Program-made: the position numbers and the translations under genes
DNA from: Eutreptiella sp. 'Long Island Sound 2002'
Lineage: Eukaryota > Euglenozoa > Euglenophyceae > Eutreptiales > Eutreptiaceae
Direction: 5' to 3'
Length of the DNA stretch: 64,000 bases
NCBI GenBank assembly: GCA_964036045.1
Contig: OZ038394.1
Location: 1,676,805-1,740,804, forward strand
The notes under the pieces: generated by a model
Seen by the model: the letters and a program-made list of their open reading frames with translations, nothing else
The model's database searches: none
Told to the model about the DNA's origin: nothing
Shown: positions 44,600 through 54,826 of the stretch, piece by piece
How positions within the stretch are numbered: the first letter of the stretch is position 1
Layout of the letters: every line of letters begins with the position of its first letter

Positions 44600-47500
44600 T
44601 AGGCTTAGAATGGAGCAAATGCACTGCTTTGTAGCTTTGGATTTGGGGTGAGGGCTGGGCAATGGCCACATTAAGGAGTGTTTTGTTCTCTTTGTGTTAT
44701 GCATGCTATTGGAAGCTGCTGTTTTTTTTCTAGCCAAGGTCAAGTATTGGCGTGTAAAATGTCTCATCTTTCTACTGCATCCGCAGCAAGATTTCTCCGT
44801 TCCCAGCTTTGGTTAGATGTTGCAAACAGCAAAACAAGTACACAATCGTTTTGAATTGTGAAAGCTATTTATCTTTAAACTAAAATATTCAATTCTCTAG
44901 TTACAAAAATCTAATCTCCGCTACAATTGCACAATTTTCAGCCCAACAACTGGTACTTGTATGGAAAAATGGTTTTTTGGAATAGACAAAAGATTTTTTA
45001 TGTTTGCAGCACCCAATGGATGGGTCCAAAGTTCAAAAGTTATTGAGCCGTAGAGTTGAAAATTGACAACATTCTTGGACCCAAAAGGTTTCATTCCACG
45101 AATACATGTAAGTTTCTTGTACCATGGCACTCGTACATGTGTCTTGACGGGCGTATATGCATACCCATTGTTACGAAATAATCACTTGATCATGGCCCAA
45201 GAGGTCTTGGGGTGTCAACACCCAAATAGAGGTCATCGAGATAACACAATTTTTCAACGAACCCATGCCGGCCTAGAAACATTTAAGTCGCCGTTGCTAG
45301 AGCCTCATAGCTTCCGTTATGGTGAAGTGTGGTCCATCACCGTATTGTCTTTTGAAATCTCACGGGCTTCCTACTCAAGATCATCCCAAGTTTGTGCTTA
45401 GAAATTGGGTATTAGAAGAAAACCGAATGTGAAAAAAATGAAAAATTTTCTATATAACCTCCGTCCTACCCTTCTTTTGCAATCACTCTAACCACTTCAA
45501 GACCCACACCGGGCCGACCAACCTAGGCCACATCCTTGTGTGGAAAAGCAGCACCAAAGGGGCTTAGGGGCTAACAAAAGGCCCATTGTAAGTCTAAAAG
45601 AGCCGCTTTGTACATTGGGGTGTCGGTTTGTTTTCCAAAATGATGACTTTACAAAGAGTCAAAAATCTGGTATCACACATTGGTGTTCGCCAGACAAAGC
45701 CCACGCTATAGAAAGAAGAGGGGGGCATAGCACTCACACGTGTACTTGAGGTAACAACCTTATTCAAAGCAATATAGTAACACTACCGAAATGGCCAAAA
45801 CAAATGGTTACAATGCAGCATGGGTGGACATATTGTTGTTTTTTTTTCTTTTTAAACGGCCCATCAGATTGGCACATGTGGTATTTTCTTCCTCCAGCCT
45901 TTTCTTGGAACTCTACACACAAATCAAAAGTGGCATTGAATTTCATTGTCATTGTGCATACGATGGTTTCTCGCTAGATACTCTTGAACGTTTGTTGCCA
46001 AACAAATAGCGAAGACATTTTCAGGATTGACACAAATGACATTTTTCATGTGAGTACATCGAGGGTCGTTAAATGCATAGGTGCACACTGAGGGTGCACA
46101 TAATGGTGTCATCATTTGGTAGGTTTGGATTCGCTGGGCAGCGGAAGGGGGTGCAGCACTGCATGGTATTCCGAAAAGCAAGGTGGAGTTTGTTGGTTTT
46201 TCTTTTGCCAAGAAGGTAAAAGGTTTTAAAAAGTTTCCTTTGAACATTTTCACAAAGAAGTGCTCAAAAACCAAGAACCGATTCTTCTTTTTAAAGAAAG
46301 AAAACTTCTTTTCCACCTTGGAGACTGAGGGGATGCAAAGTCCGACAAAAAGAAAAATTCGTAAAATCTCCTGCTCCCAAAACTTACACCATATCCAACC
46401 CAAAAAGTGTAGTGTCCCCACATAAGAATTTGCTGTAACACTTTTGAAGGTCCCTAAGTGGTGCAAAGGCACCAAACAAAGTCCATGAAAATGTTGCCAA
46501 CTAGGAAAAGCTCACTTAGAAAAAGAGTACATTGGTAGAGGTGCACTACAAAACTTGATTGCCTCGACGATATCAGCCGCAACTTTCAACGGTGCATAAT
46601 GTCTGTCAATCATGTAGAATGCATACAATTGAACGACCCCGCAACCTTTAAGCCCTTGGTCCCAAATCAATGATCCCGAGAGTGTCGAAGTGCCACACAC
46701 GAAGAACCTTGGCACGAGATGTTTGTTTTTGTTGTGTTTTTGCTTAGATTGTGTTGTGGTTGCACCTCTCCGTATCCATTGTTTTTTGATTGCGTTAGCA
46801 ACAATACCAACAACCAAAGTTCCTGGTATGGCACGGAATGAGTTGTCCCACACTAAAAAAAAGGTGCCACCCAAAAAACAAATACACACACACGGGCGTA
46901 TGTGTGGTACAGTGGAGCTGGACTAACCCATGAGTGGAGATGGAGGGGGATGAGGTGACTAGAGAGGTGGAAAGCGCACACAAGAAGGCGATGCACCGGT
47001 GACAACATTGGATTGGGTAGCACACAAAAAGTGGAGAATCAAAAGCAAAAGCGCAACCTAGGAGACTCAGTTTGGCTTGCGGCGCAATGCATAGGCCAAG
47101 AGAGGGCATAATAGAAAGTGCACATGGACCACACTTTTGAAAAAAGACCGGGCAAATTAGAGCTACAGCATTTGAGCCGACGAGGCAGCTTGCACAAAGA
47201 TGAAATGTAGGTAGCGAAGGTGGGGCTGGGAAAAGATGGAAAGTTGGAGATGACAAAAAGGTACACAGGCACAAACACATGAGGTGCTGTTGCAGTATTA
47301 AGAATATTTCTATAAAAATATTGTACGCTAGAATTTCAGACTCCTCTCACTTTGGCCCATTGCAAAAAAATTTTGCTAGCGTAGTGAGATAGCACTGTAC
47401 ACAATCTGCAAAAAGGTGGATAATTTGGAGCATTGGTCAAATGGCTGCAACATGTGTACTCACGGATGAAACAATATGTATAGCCATTGGTGTTTCCCGT

Positions 47501-48740
47501 GTGCATAGCCAATATCACATCATGCACAATGGGCAAACTTTTGAGGTGCATGCGACACAAAAAACAAATGAAAAAGGCACTGGAGGTAATGAACCAAATA
47601 CAAACACAACACAATATTTAAAAACAACCCCTCCTTACCCAATGATGCAAAACATGTGATGCATGAGCATGGCACACACGGTTGAAACACATCAAGACAG
47701 GGGAGCGGGGTATGAGAAAAGCAGAAAATTTGGGGAGACAAAAATCAATAAGCCTTCCCAAAGGGGGGGTGTCACCAATATGGGTCGAAAATCATCCTTT
47801 TTGGACGCATGCCGGCTCCCCTTGCCTGGGTTCACATTGAAATTCAAATCAGTTGGAAAAATTCAAAACAGTTGGAAATCATCTTCCCCCCCCCAAAAAA
47901 GGCATGTTGCACAACTGGACACTGCTTTTTTACAACTACTAAGCAACCAATCACCAAAGACATCTATGGTGCCCTGTACATATTGCCATTTTTGCAACAC
48001 ATCCCATGACCATTCCGGTTGGGGGGTTCAAAAAAAAAACCAGCAATTGTCTGGCTCCGGCAGTAACAGCAGCTTCTCTTTCCCTGATCTCTTGTGCTTC
48101 TGTAAAACAGCTTCAAACAATCCAATTGCAGCATTCCAACATGATCTTCTGAACACATCAGCTTGTTAAAAATAGCATACTGCATGCATGAAATCCATTC
48201 CATCACGAGAGACATGGCAATTGACAAAGGCCAGCCCTCATGAAAACAGCAAAATGGGGCTTGGGAGCAATGCAGGGATGAAAATGCCCTTTTCAACCTG
48301 CAATATGCAAGATGCATATCCTCCAATTCCCATGGATTGATGTGAATACCCTGCCAGGAATATGAAAATTGGGCACAGCAACCCATCCAATAAACTAATC
48401 TTCATAACTATCCATCATAACCTGGGGATCTGCCACAAAAACCATCCTTCCACACAACCTTGAAGCTGCGTTTCCAGCAATGTTTCGTCAATGAATCTTT
48501 TTCAGCATGGCCAATTAGGATCTTTCAAGAGGCCACCATGTGGCTGGTATTTGTCTGTGTCCTATTGCGTACCATTGAGCTCCTCTGCCATGGATTCTGA
48601 ATACTCTAACAAACCTTGCGACCACAAAAGCAAAACAAAAAACCATATGACCTTGGAAGAAAACCCATGGTAAAAATGTCAGTCAGCAATTTAAATGTCT
48701 TCTTGTATTCATAGAAATGATTATAGCGATCTCGTGATCC
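44600..48740. other. AT-richer interval without a recognised gene
   Basis: Base composition is clearly more AT-rich than the flanks. The longest minus-strand frame (45,924-46,475) and neighbouring 46,512-46,889 look partly protein-like but show no motif I can name. Possibly a decayed DNA transposon. Nothing else supported. Confidence 0.3.
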
Positions 48741-48744
48741 AATA

Positions 48745-48809
48745 CTACCTCCTTTTCTTCTTCTTCTTCTTTGCATCACTCTTCTCTGCATCACCTTCTT
48801 CCTTCTTAT
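48745..48809 (-). CDS. NAA10: NAA10 exon 7 (Lys-rich terminus)
   Basis: [21 protein letters not shown] then TAG. Placed by phase after a 1.15-kb intron, by the CTACCAG acceptor and by a charged composition usual for NAA10 tails. The least certain exon because tails are poorly conserved. Confidence 0.75.
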
Positions 48810-51612
48810 CTGGTAGGGTCAAAAGGGATGGCAGAAATCAAGCACAAATAAACCCTGCCCTGGAATCTTCAGGGGCCCTCTGTCTGGATTGCCTATTTCC
48901 GTTTCTCTTTGATTTCTGCTTTTCCTACCATTTTGAAAGTACCCCTGCCCAAGAATTGCCAGAGCCCTGGAGTTCTCTCTCACTTTCACCGATGAGGGGT
49001 GCCTTAATCGTGAGTTGCGGCCTGCGACATTGCACAGTTTACATACATACACAGCCAAACTTCCAACCCTTTCAACATACCAGGTGCAAAAGGGTTAAAC
49101 TATCATGATTTGTTGCGGTGATCAACACACTCCTGGACGGTAATGGGAATCCATTACAATTGCCCCAGGGCGGGGGGCTGCAGAGCATAATTTTTAGAGT
49201 GACTGAAAAATCCGGCCTGTGTTGCGTTGCCGAAAGTGTCGCATTTTGAGCCATGTTGGCAAAAGATGTGATCCCGCGTGTCGCGGCATTGAGCATAGCT
49301 TCCTGTCTGTGATTTGAAGTCGCCAAATAAGATTGAGCATCAACCCTAGCCTCTTCCTTCCAGTTCTTCCCACACTGAGCAAACCCGGGTGCAACCACTC
49401 ACAAGGCAAGTTGTTTCGGGGACAGAGAAGCTGGCACAGTGCGCCGAGGAAAAAGATTTTTCGGGGATGGGAGGGCACATTGTTTTAATTTCCGTGACAT
49501 ATTGGGTACGGAAATGCAGTTCTGGTGGTGTTGGGGGGGGGGGGTCCACCGCTGCCACAATTTGTAGCCTTTGGCCCTGTGCATCAAGCAGACCAACGTC
49601 ACACCTGTCTGGTTTCACACAACTCTGCGCAGTCGTTCCCCAGCAGGTGCCGAATGCCACTTCCCCCTCACCCCATGGGCCTAGGCTGGACTGAGGTGAA
49701 GCACTGCCAGAAACACTACCACCTCACATGCACGCACACAACATGGTGAATAATATAGCCTTACACGAGTCTCATTTGGCGAAAAATATGTTTGGGATCT
49801 CTCAGGGGATCTGAAAGGAGCCTACGCTTTACAGGAGCATGCATTCCCCAGCAAACGCTAGGAGCCAGCCCCAGGCAACCAACGACTCTCCTGAGGTGAC
49901 AAATCCGCGCCTTGCGCAACTGCCCTGAACCGCCCGTTTCCACCAAGCAAAGGGATACCTTTCTCTGGTTTATCGTTGTTGCTCTCCTTCTTGTTCACCT
50001 CTGCCTCTTCCCGTTCCGACCAATCAATTGATCCATCCTCTTGCACTTTTCCACCGTGCAATCGTTTGTCAAAATAATAACGCATATCGTATGCATCTAG
50101 CGACGAGAAACAAACTTTGTGCCCTCGGGCATAGAGACACGGACTTCAAGGATAACACATCGAAATTGCCCTGCTTTGCACACCCCAAGTTCCAAGGATC
50201 AGGCCCTTTTGCGTTTCGTTTTTCTATCTCTACTGGTCACACCAACGTCCTGCACAGTTGTGAAGTGAGGGGGACGCAGCGATGCGGTCTCATATCTGTG
50301 GAAAATCCACAGATGTCCCAGTTGCTGTCTCCGACAACCGAAGAACAGAGCAATCCATGGAGCAGAACCAAGGCGACTGGCTGTGGGGGAATTGAATGCA
50401 TGCGGCACCAAAAAAGGCAGTTCTAATTTCCGTCCACTGGGGAGGCAACTCCAACGGCGGGTCGGTGCCCAACTCTTCACCCTCTGAAGTGAAAAACCCA
50501 TGCGTGACCGTACCACCGCGAATTTGGGAATTTCGGTGGAAATGAACAAGTGGTGCAGGTGGGCAACGAAAACTGACGCTCCAACTATGAAACACGTGTT
50601 TTCCCTCTTTCCCCATGCGTGTGAAGGGTCTTCTGTCTGCACTTCCCAAGCCTGATGTGCCTTGGGCCCGTCAATACCTTCGTTATCCGCATAATACTTC
50701 GCTTCGATGTCATTCACACTACGAAGAAGGTAACAGCACGTGCACTGCTTCCGCGAAAAAAAGAGGATTCAGCGCCCTTGTGGCGATCGTTGCCGGTAGA
50801 ACAAGCGGGAAATCCGCCAACGCAACAGGCAGCCGCAAACATACCGGAAGCCAAGTGTTGTTTGATAAAGATGTGTTGCCGCAGCATTGCTCCTTCGTAC
50901 ATGCAGCGAAACATATTCTGCACCAAAAATCTGTTGCATGTCAGCCTCTAAAATTTGTTGCAACGTGTCAAATTAACGCATGACACAGAGAAAAACAGCA
51001 TCCAATGGTTTTTGTTAGAGCCAACGACTAGAGGCACCGTGATCAGTCTCGAGGTTCGGGGTTTAAGGGGTAGGCAATCATGCACATACGAGAGGCACGC
51101 ATTAAACGTGTGGCGATGCCGAGTTTCCGATGGCTTCGCAACACTGCAAGTGAGGTGATGTGCCCGTGAGGCTCTGCTGCATCTTCTTCCCTGAGTGTCA
51201 AACAGAAAAAAGCTTTTGGCAGATGAAACCGAGAAATTTTGTGTATCCACGTGCAAAACCGACTCCCACAACTGTATTGCCTGGGGTGCAGATGGTGCAT
51301 CAGTGCCCGGCAGCAGGAAATTTAACAACGGCAGATTCACATGTCTGCATTTCCAAACATACATTTTTGCGAGCACGTAGCCCACGATTTTTCCATCAAA
51401 GTCTTCACATACATACAGCAGTTGAGGCCAGGAAAGTATGTGGTAGAAGTAGTATTTCATCTGATAATTCTCGGGCAGGCACATGAGGTTGCACGCCTGT
51501 TTGTGGCAAAGAATCACAGAGAGCAGTAGTATGATATGATTTGAAAACCTTTAAAGTGGGAACAAACCTGCATCGATAGCAGATCCTCCACATTTCCTCG
51601 TCTGATCAACAT
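48745..51612 (-). CDS. NAA10: NAA10/ARD1, catalytic subunit of the NatA N-terminal acetyltransferase
   Basis: Transfers acetyl from acetyl-CoA to nascent protein N-termini on ribosomes, with NAA15. Exons in coding order: 51612-51568, 51496-51363, 51190-51090, 50947-50845, 50718-50678, 50096-49959, 48809-48745; together 208 codons plus TAG. All six introns (71, 172, 142, 126, 581, 1,149 bp) are GT..AG. Residues 1-15 [15 protein letters not shown] match the family start. [20 protein letters not shown] is nearly identical to human. The acetyl-CoA loop is RSHRKLGIA (family RRxGxA), followed by [17 protein letters not shown] and YYADNEDAYDMR. The tail is acidic then Lys-rich (AKKKKKKRR), somewhat shorter than the 235-residue human protein. 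Start and stop both lie in the window, so the gene appears complete. Confidence 0.94.
49959..50096 (-). CDS. NAA10: NAA10 exon 6
   Basis: [20 protein letters not shown] then an acidic segment ending NNDKPEK. The frame stays open past the GTATCC donor to a stop at 49,858, so an intron-retained alternative C-terminus is possible; the spliced version is favoured because exon 7 fits in phase. Confidence 0.85.
50678..50718 (-). CDS. NAA10: NAA10 exon 5
   Basis: A 41-bp exon, [14 protein letters not shown], equivalent to ISEVEPKYYADGE. Acceptor TCGTAG, donor GTATTG. Confidence 0.92.
50845..50947 (-). CDS. NAA10: NAA10 exon 4
   Basis: [20 protein letters not shown] then [13 protein letters not shown]. 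It has the same spacing as human NAA10 from RAS to YVSLHVRKSN. Acceptor TTTTAG, donor GTATGT. Confidence 0.96.
51090..51190 (-). CDS. NAA10: NAA10 exon 3
   Basis: Completes Met, then [20 protein letters not shown] and [13 protein letters not shown]. Contains the acetyl-CoA-binding R-x-x-G-x-A loop as RKLGIA. Acceptor CTCAG, donor GTATGT. Confidence 0.96.
51363..51496 (-). CDS. NAA10: NAA10 exon 2
   Basis: Starts [20 protein letters not shown] and ends IVGYVLAK plus AT of Met. Covers the substrate-binding helix and first GNAT strands. Acceptor AACAG, donor GTATGT. Confidence 0.96.
51568..51612 (-). CDS. NAA10: NAA10 exon 1
   Basis: 15 codons from [18 protein letters not shown]. This start aligns with the N-terminus of the family; the upstream frame is open but not conserved. 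Donor GTTTGT. Confidence 0.9.
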
Positions 51613-51693
51613 CTTGAATCTTCCCCCTCGACGCGTGACTCCCGTTACGCCGTGAGGATCCCCGGCGGCCGAGACCTCACGTCCACGCGTGCG
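51613..51693. promoter_or_regulatory. Candidate bidirectional promoter
   Basis: 81 bp separate the NAA10 ATG (minus) from the ATG of a likely + strand gene at 51,694. It holds two ACGCGT words (51,631-51,636 and 51,685-51,690) and a GTGAGG..CCTCAC inverted pair. Functional role is inferred from geometry only. Confidence 0.4.
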
Positions 51694-52135
51694 ATGATCT
51701 GCGATGGAGTTGTAAACGTTGGAGGACATGAATATCCAGGTAAACAGCAAATCTCCGAGTAGGTTGATACCGATTTTTTTTCAGGATTACAGGACGTAAC
51801 CTTTGCTTCCAGGTCCTCGCAAGATCGAATTCACCTCTGAGGGTGTGCTATTCTCTGCAACGAAGTATGACTTCTGCGATGCACAAGACCGCGTGTTTGT
51901 AGATTACCTTGATATCAAGAGTTTAAAACGTATGCCAACACGTGTAACGTGACATAGTGGATGAAGGGCCCTATGTTCGGCGTCATCGGCCCACCATCGC
52001 CCCTCCCGGATCGCTTAGTGAAACCAAGCGAGACCTTGTTGACTTTGCATCTTTGGAAACAACCGACAAGTGTCATGCAAGACGTTACCATGCGTGGTGG
52101 CAACGCCGTCGTTCATTTCCAATTATTCCAGGAAG
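51694..52135 (+). CDS. Unrecognised gene, first three exons
   Basis: Exons 51694-51739, 51813-51929 and 51958-52135 join in phase with GT..AG introns (73 and 28 bp; the second is unusually short, a caution). Product starts MICDGVVNVGGHEYPGPRKI, continues FTSEGVLFSATKYDFCDAQD and ends near RYHAWWQRRRSFPIIPG. A second frame of exon 3 (MKGPMFGVIGPPSPLPDRLV..) is also open and protein-like, so the frame is unsure. A phase-compatible continuation exists at 52,858. No family recognised. Confidence 0.35.
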
Positions 52136-52857
52136 GTGTGCTCGTGCTTGAAACGAATGCGAAAGATCCACGCAGGTGGCATACAAACCTCGCGCCATAA
52201 TCCGAAAAACTCACAATCGGAAAGTTCGACGGGATGCAAAAACGGATACACAAGTAGGACTAGAAGTAAGAAGTGCCCCCAACAAAAAAGCAAACATCTT
52301 TTCTTGGGTCTCTTGGAATTTCATCTCGCTCAGCGAGCCTCCGGGCATGTTGCAACAGTGTGTTGCACTTGTTGTCCTATCCCCTCCGTCTGTGTCATGC
52401 TTGCATTTCTCTTTAGATCTCAGGACATTTCGTTATGACGTTCTTCCATTGATCAAGCTTCGGCATGAGAAACGCCTCCGTTGCATCTCGAACAACGAAC
52501 ATCACCCATCACCGATTTCATCCAATCAACATGCAATAAGTGTGTGTGCCAGCTGGGTTGCGATGCTACTATAAGGAACGGAGTGATGAGAAAAAGCGTG
52601 CGTCAAAGTTGCTTTCACGTTGTTCCGTTTTTCATGCAGTGCAACCCGAGAAAGGTTCAACACATCGTCAACCGAAAGCGCCACGACAAGGTTTGAGTCA
52701 GAACGTGACTCAATTTCCCGTGATCGCATCGCAAGGTTCCAATGTGCGAGGCTGCAAGGTGTGATTCTTATGACCTTGTGCAAACAAACAAGTTAAAAAT
52801 GTTAAAAAGTTGGGTTCCTTGCGGGTTTGCTTTGAAACATTTTGCTTTCGTTTTTAG

Positions 52858-54290
52858 ATGTCCACCACCGCCCCCTTCCACCAAGCGCCATTCCTTGATA
52901 TGGCTCGCGACATGGCACGCCCCGCTAAGGGACAAGAGCCGGAATGCAAAACGGCGCAAGGCGCCAACCAAGCAAAGCAAGCCGTAATCGACCTAAATGT
53001 ATCTCAATCGTCGACGTCATTCTCACAAGTTCGGAAAATGTCATGCATTTCTATGCCCATCCATCAAGTGGGTATGTCGTAGTTTATGTTGGGAGTTGGT
53101 GTCGAGTGGGTGGGTGGCAAGGGGCACATCCGATTACTCAACGAGTCCAACTCAACGAGTTCGCTATCGTCAAACAGTGGCGCAAATTCTCACACGTCTC
53201 CCCCCCCTACTCCGTATTTTACAAAGGCGCAAATGCATTCCATTTCCATTTTCCCCTACAGCGCCCGAATCCTCCGCCAATGGTGACTCCTCCGAAACCT
53301 ACGACACTGCTAGCCACATCACTATTGATAGCACCCCTCCCGAAGTAAGCGCACACCGATCATCACCGACAAAGAATCCATCCCCAACGTTGCAACTCGG
53401 GTCCAACTTCAAGATGTCCGAGGCCGTCATGGGGTGGCGCCCGGGAGGCGATTTGGGTACGTCACCGTCGTTGCGTTTGAGACACTTTGCATCCATCATG
53501 TGTCTTGAGCATGAGAATATGCGAGGCTTCACGGCGGATTTCAACGTTCTTTTTTAGAGATGGACGGATGAAGCCATCCCAAATTTGAACCCGCAAGATT
53601 GTGGCTTGTACGGTGAAGAAAACAAGTTTATGGACAAATTGTATAACACCTCTTTAGTATCACTCACGGCTGAAAATGTTGCTTGCAAGGATTTTTGTCC
53701 CACCGTTCGTTTTAGATCCAAAGCCGAAACGGAGCACGAAGACGTCACCCTCGGTGGCACTCAATGGCAATCAACGGGAGTCCACCAATCCAAGGCCGAA
53801 GGTGAAGGCGACGCTTTGCAAAACGGGCGTCATGTCGGAGCAAGCCCAGATGGTTGGCAAGACCGAATCCGTCGATGTGGACGCCGATGGTGACACCCAC
53901 GAAAAATCCCCCGGCGAAAAATTTGTCACCGACGAAGACATAGGCGAGAAAGGCGCGAAGTGGCAAGATGCCGCCAACCGAGCCAGCCGCGGTGCAAAGT
54001 GTCGTGAAAAAGATCCATGCCCTCGCCCGGCACCGCCACCACCCTCCCAAAGACGTGCGGTTCGTGGACCCCAAAGAGGTGTCCACCCGGACATAGCCCA
54101 CGGAATGAACAAGGCGAATCTTGAAGGCGTGTTCCGTGGGAAGGGAGGGGTGATGTATGGTGCACGAGTCGGTTGTGTGCTGCGGAAGGGGCATGCCCCA
54201 TGTTTTCGATGCGCATTAGTTCGGTGTGTCTTTAAGGTATTGTCGAAAGGATTTGCCTTGCTCGGTTTAGCACGAGGTTCGGTAGGGTAA
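52858..54290 (+). CDS. Unrecognised multi-exon gene
   Basis: Candidate exons: from 52,858 (MSTTAPFHQAPFLDMARDMA.., directly after TTTTTAG) to a GTATGT donor near 53,071; about 53,264 to a GTAAGC donor near 53,344 (SSANGDSSETYDTASHITID); about 53,559 (RWTDEAIPNLNPQDCGLY..); and about 53,718 onward (MSEQAQMVGKTESVDVDADG, DEDIGEKGAKWQDAANRASR), open to 54,290. Phases can be joined but more than one way, and the 3' end is unclear. Rich in Ser, Lys and acidic residues; no domain recognised. It could be the 3' part of the gene starting at 51,694. Confidence 0.35.
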
Positions 54291-54712
54291 GTTGGGGGAA
54301 CCGTGTCTGGGGGGTGGAGGGGAGCGGGGGGCTCGCAAGCGTGCCCGCGCATGCGTGCCCATGTTTGATGTTTGTGCGTGTGTCCATGTGTTTCAGTGGA
54401 GGTGGTTGTGTTGCGTTGTGAAGCTGCCGCGTCGGTCCATAGCTTGTGCACGTGTCACGTTGGTCACGCCTCTTTTACTGTGGTGGTCGTGCGTTGTGTG
54501 TGCAGGTATTTGGTCGTGCACTACACACTGTGGTCGGGTCGTGCTTCATTTGCGCCGGTCGTGATCTCTGCATAGCTTGTGCAAGTGTGGCCTCATGCAT
54601 GCATATTTGACGCGCCCCCGCCACTTGTGATGAGGCCCGCGTTGCTGCGTCGTTTTCTTCTATGTTACCCTCCTTCTTACCTCTATGGATTTATGGTCGT
54701 AAAACCTTGCAG

Positions 54713-54826
54713 AAGCCGAGGATGCTAACAGTGTGCCCAGCACCGGCATTGAGCCCGGAGGCGGTGGTACGCCCCCTGAAGACATAGGTGTGAGCAAGTC
54801 GCGCAAGCCACGTGTGGAAGCTGTAG
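54713..54826 (+). CDS. Array exon, acidic module
   Basis: 38 codons, AEDANSVPSTGIEPGGGGTP then PEDIGVSKSRKPRVEAV. Acceptor CTTGCAG, donor GTATGC, phase 1-1. Confidence 0.55.
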
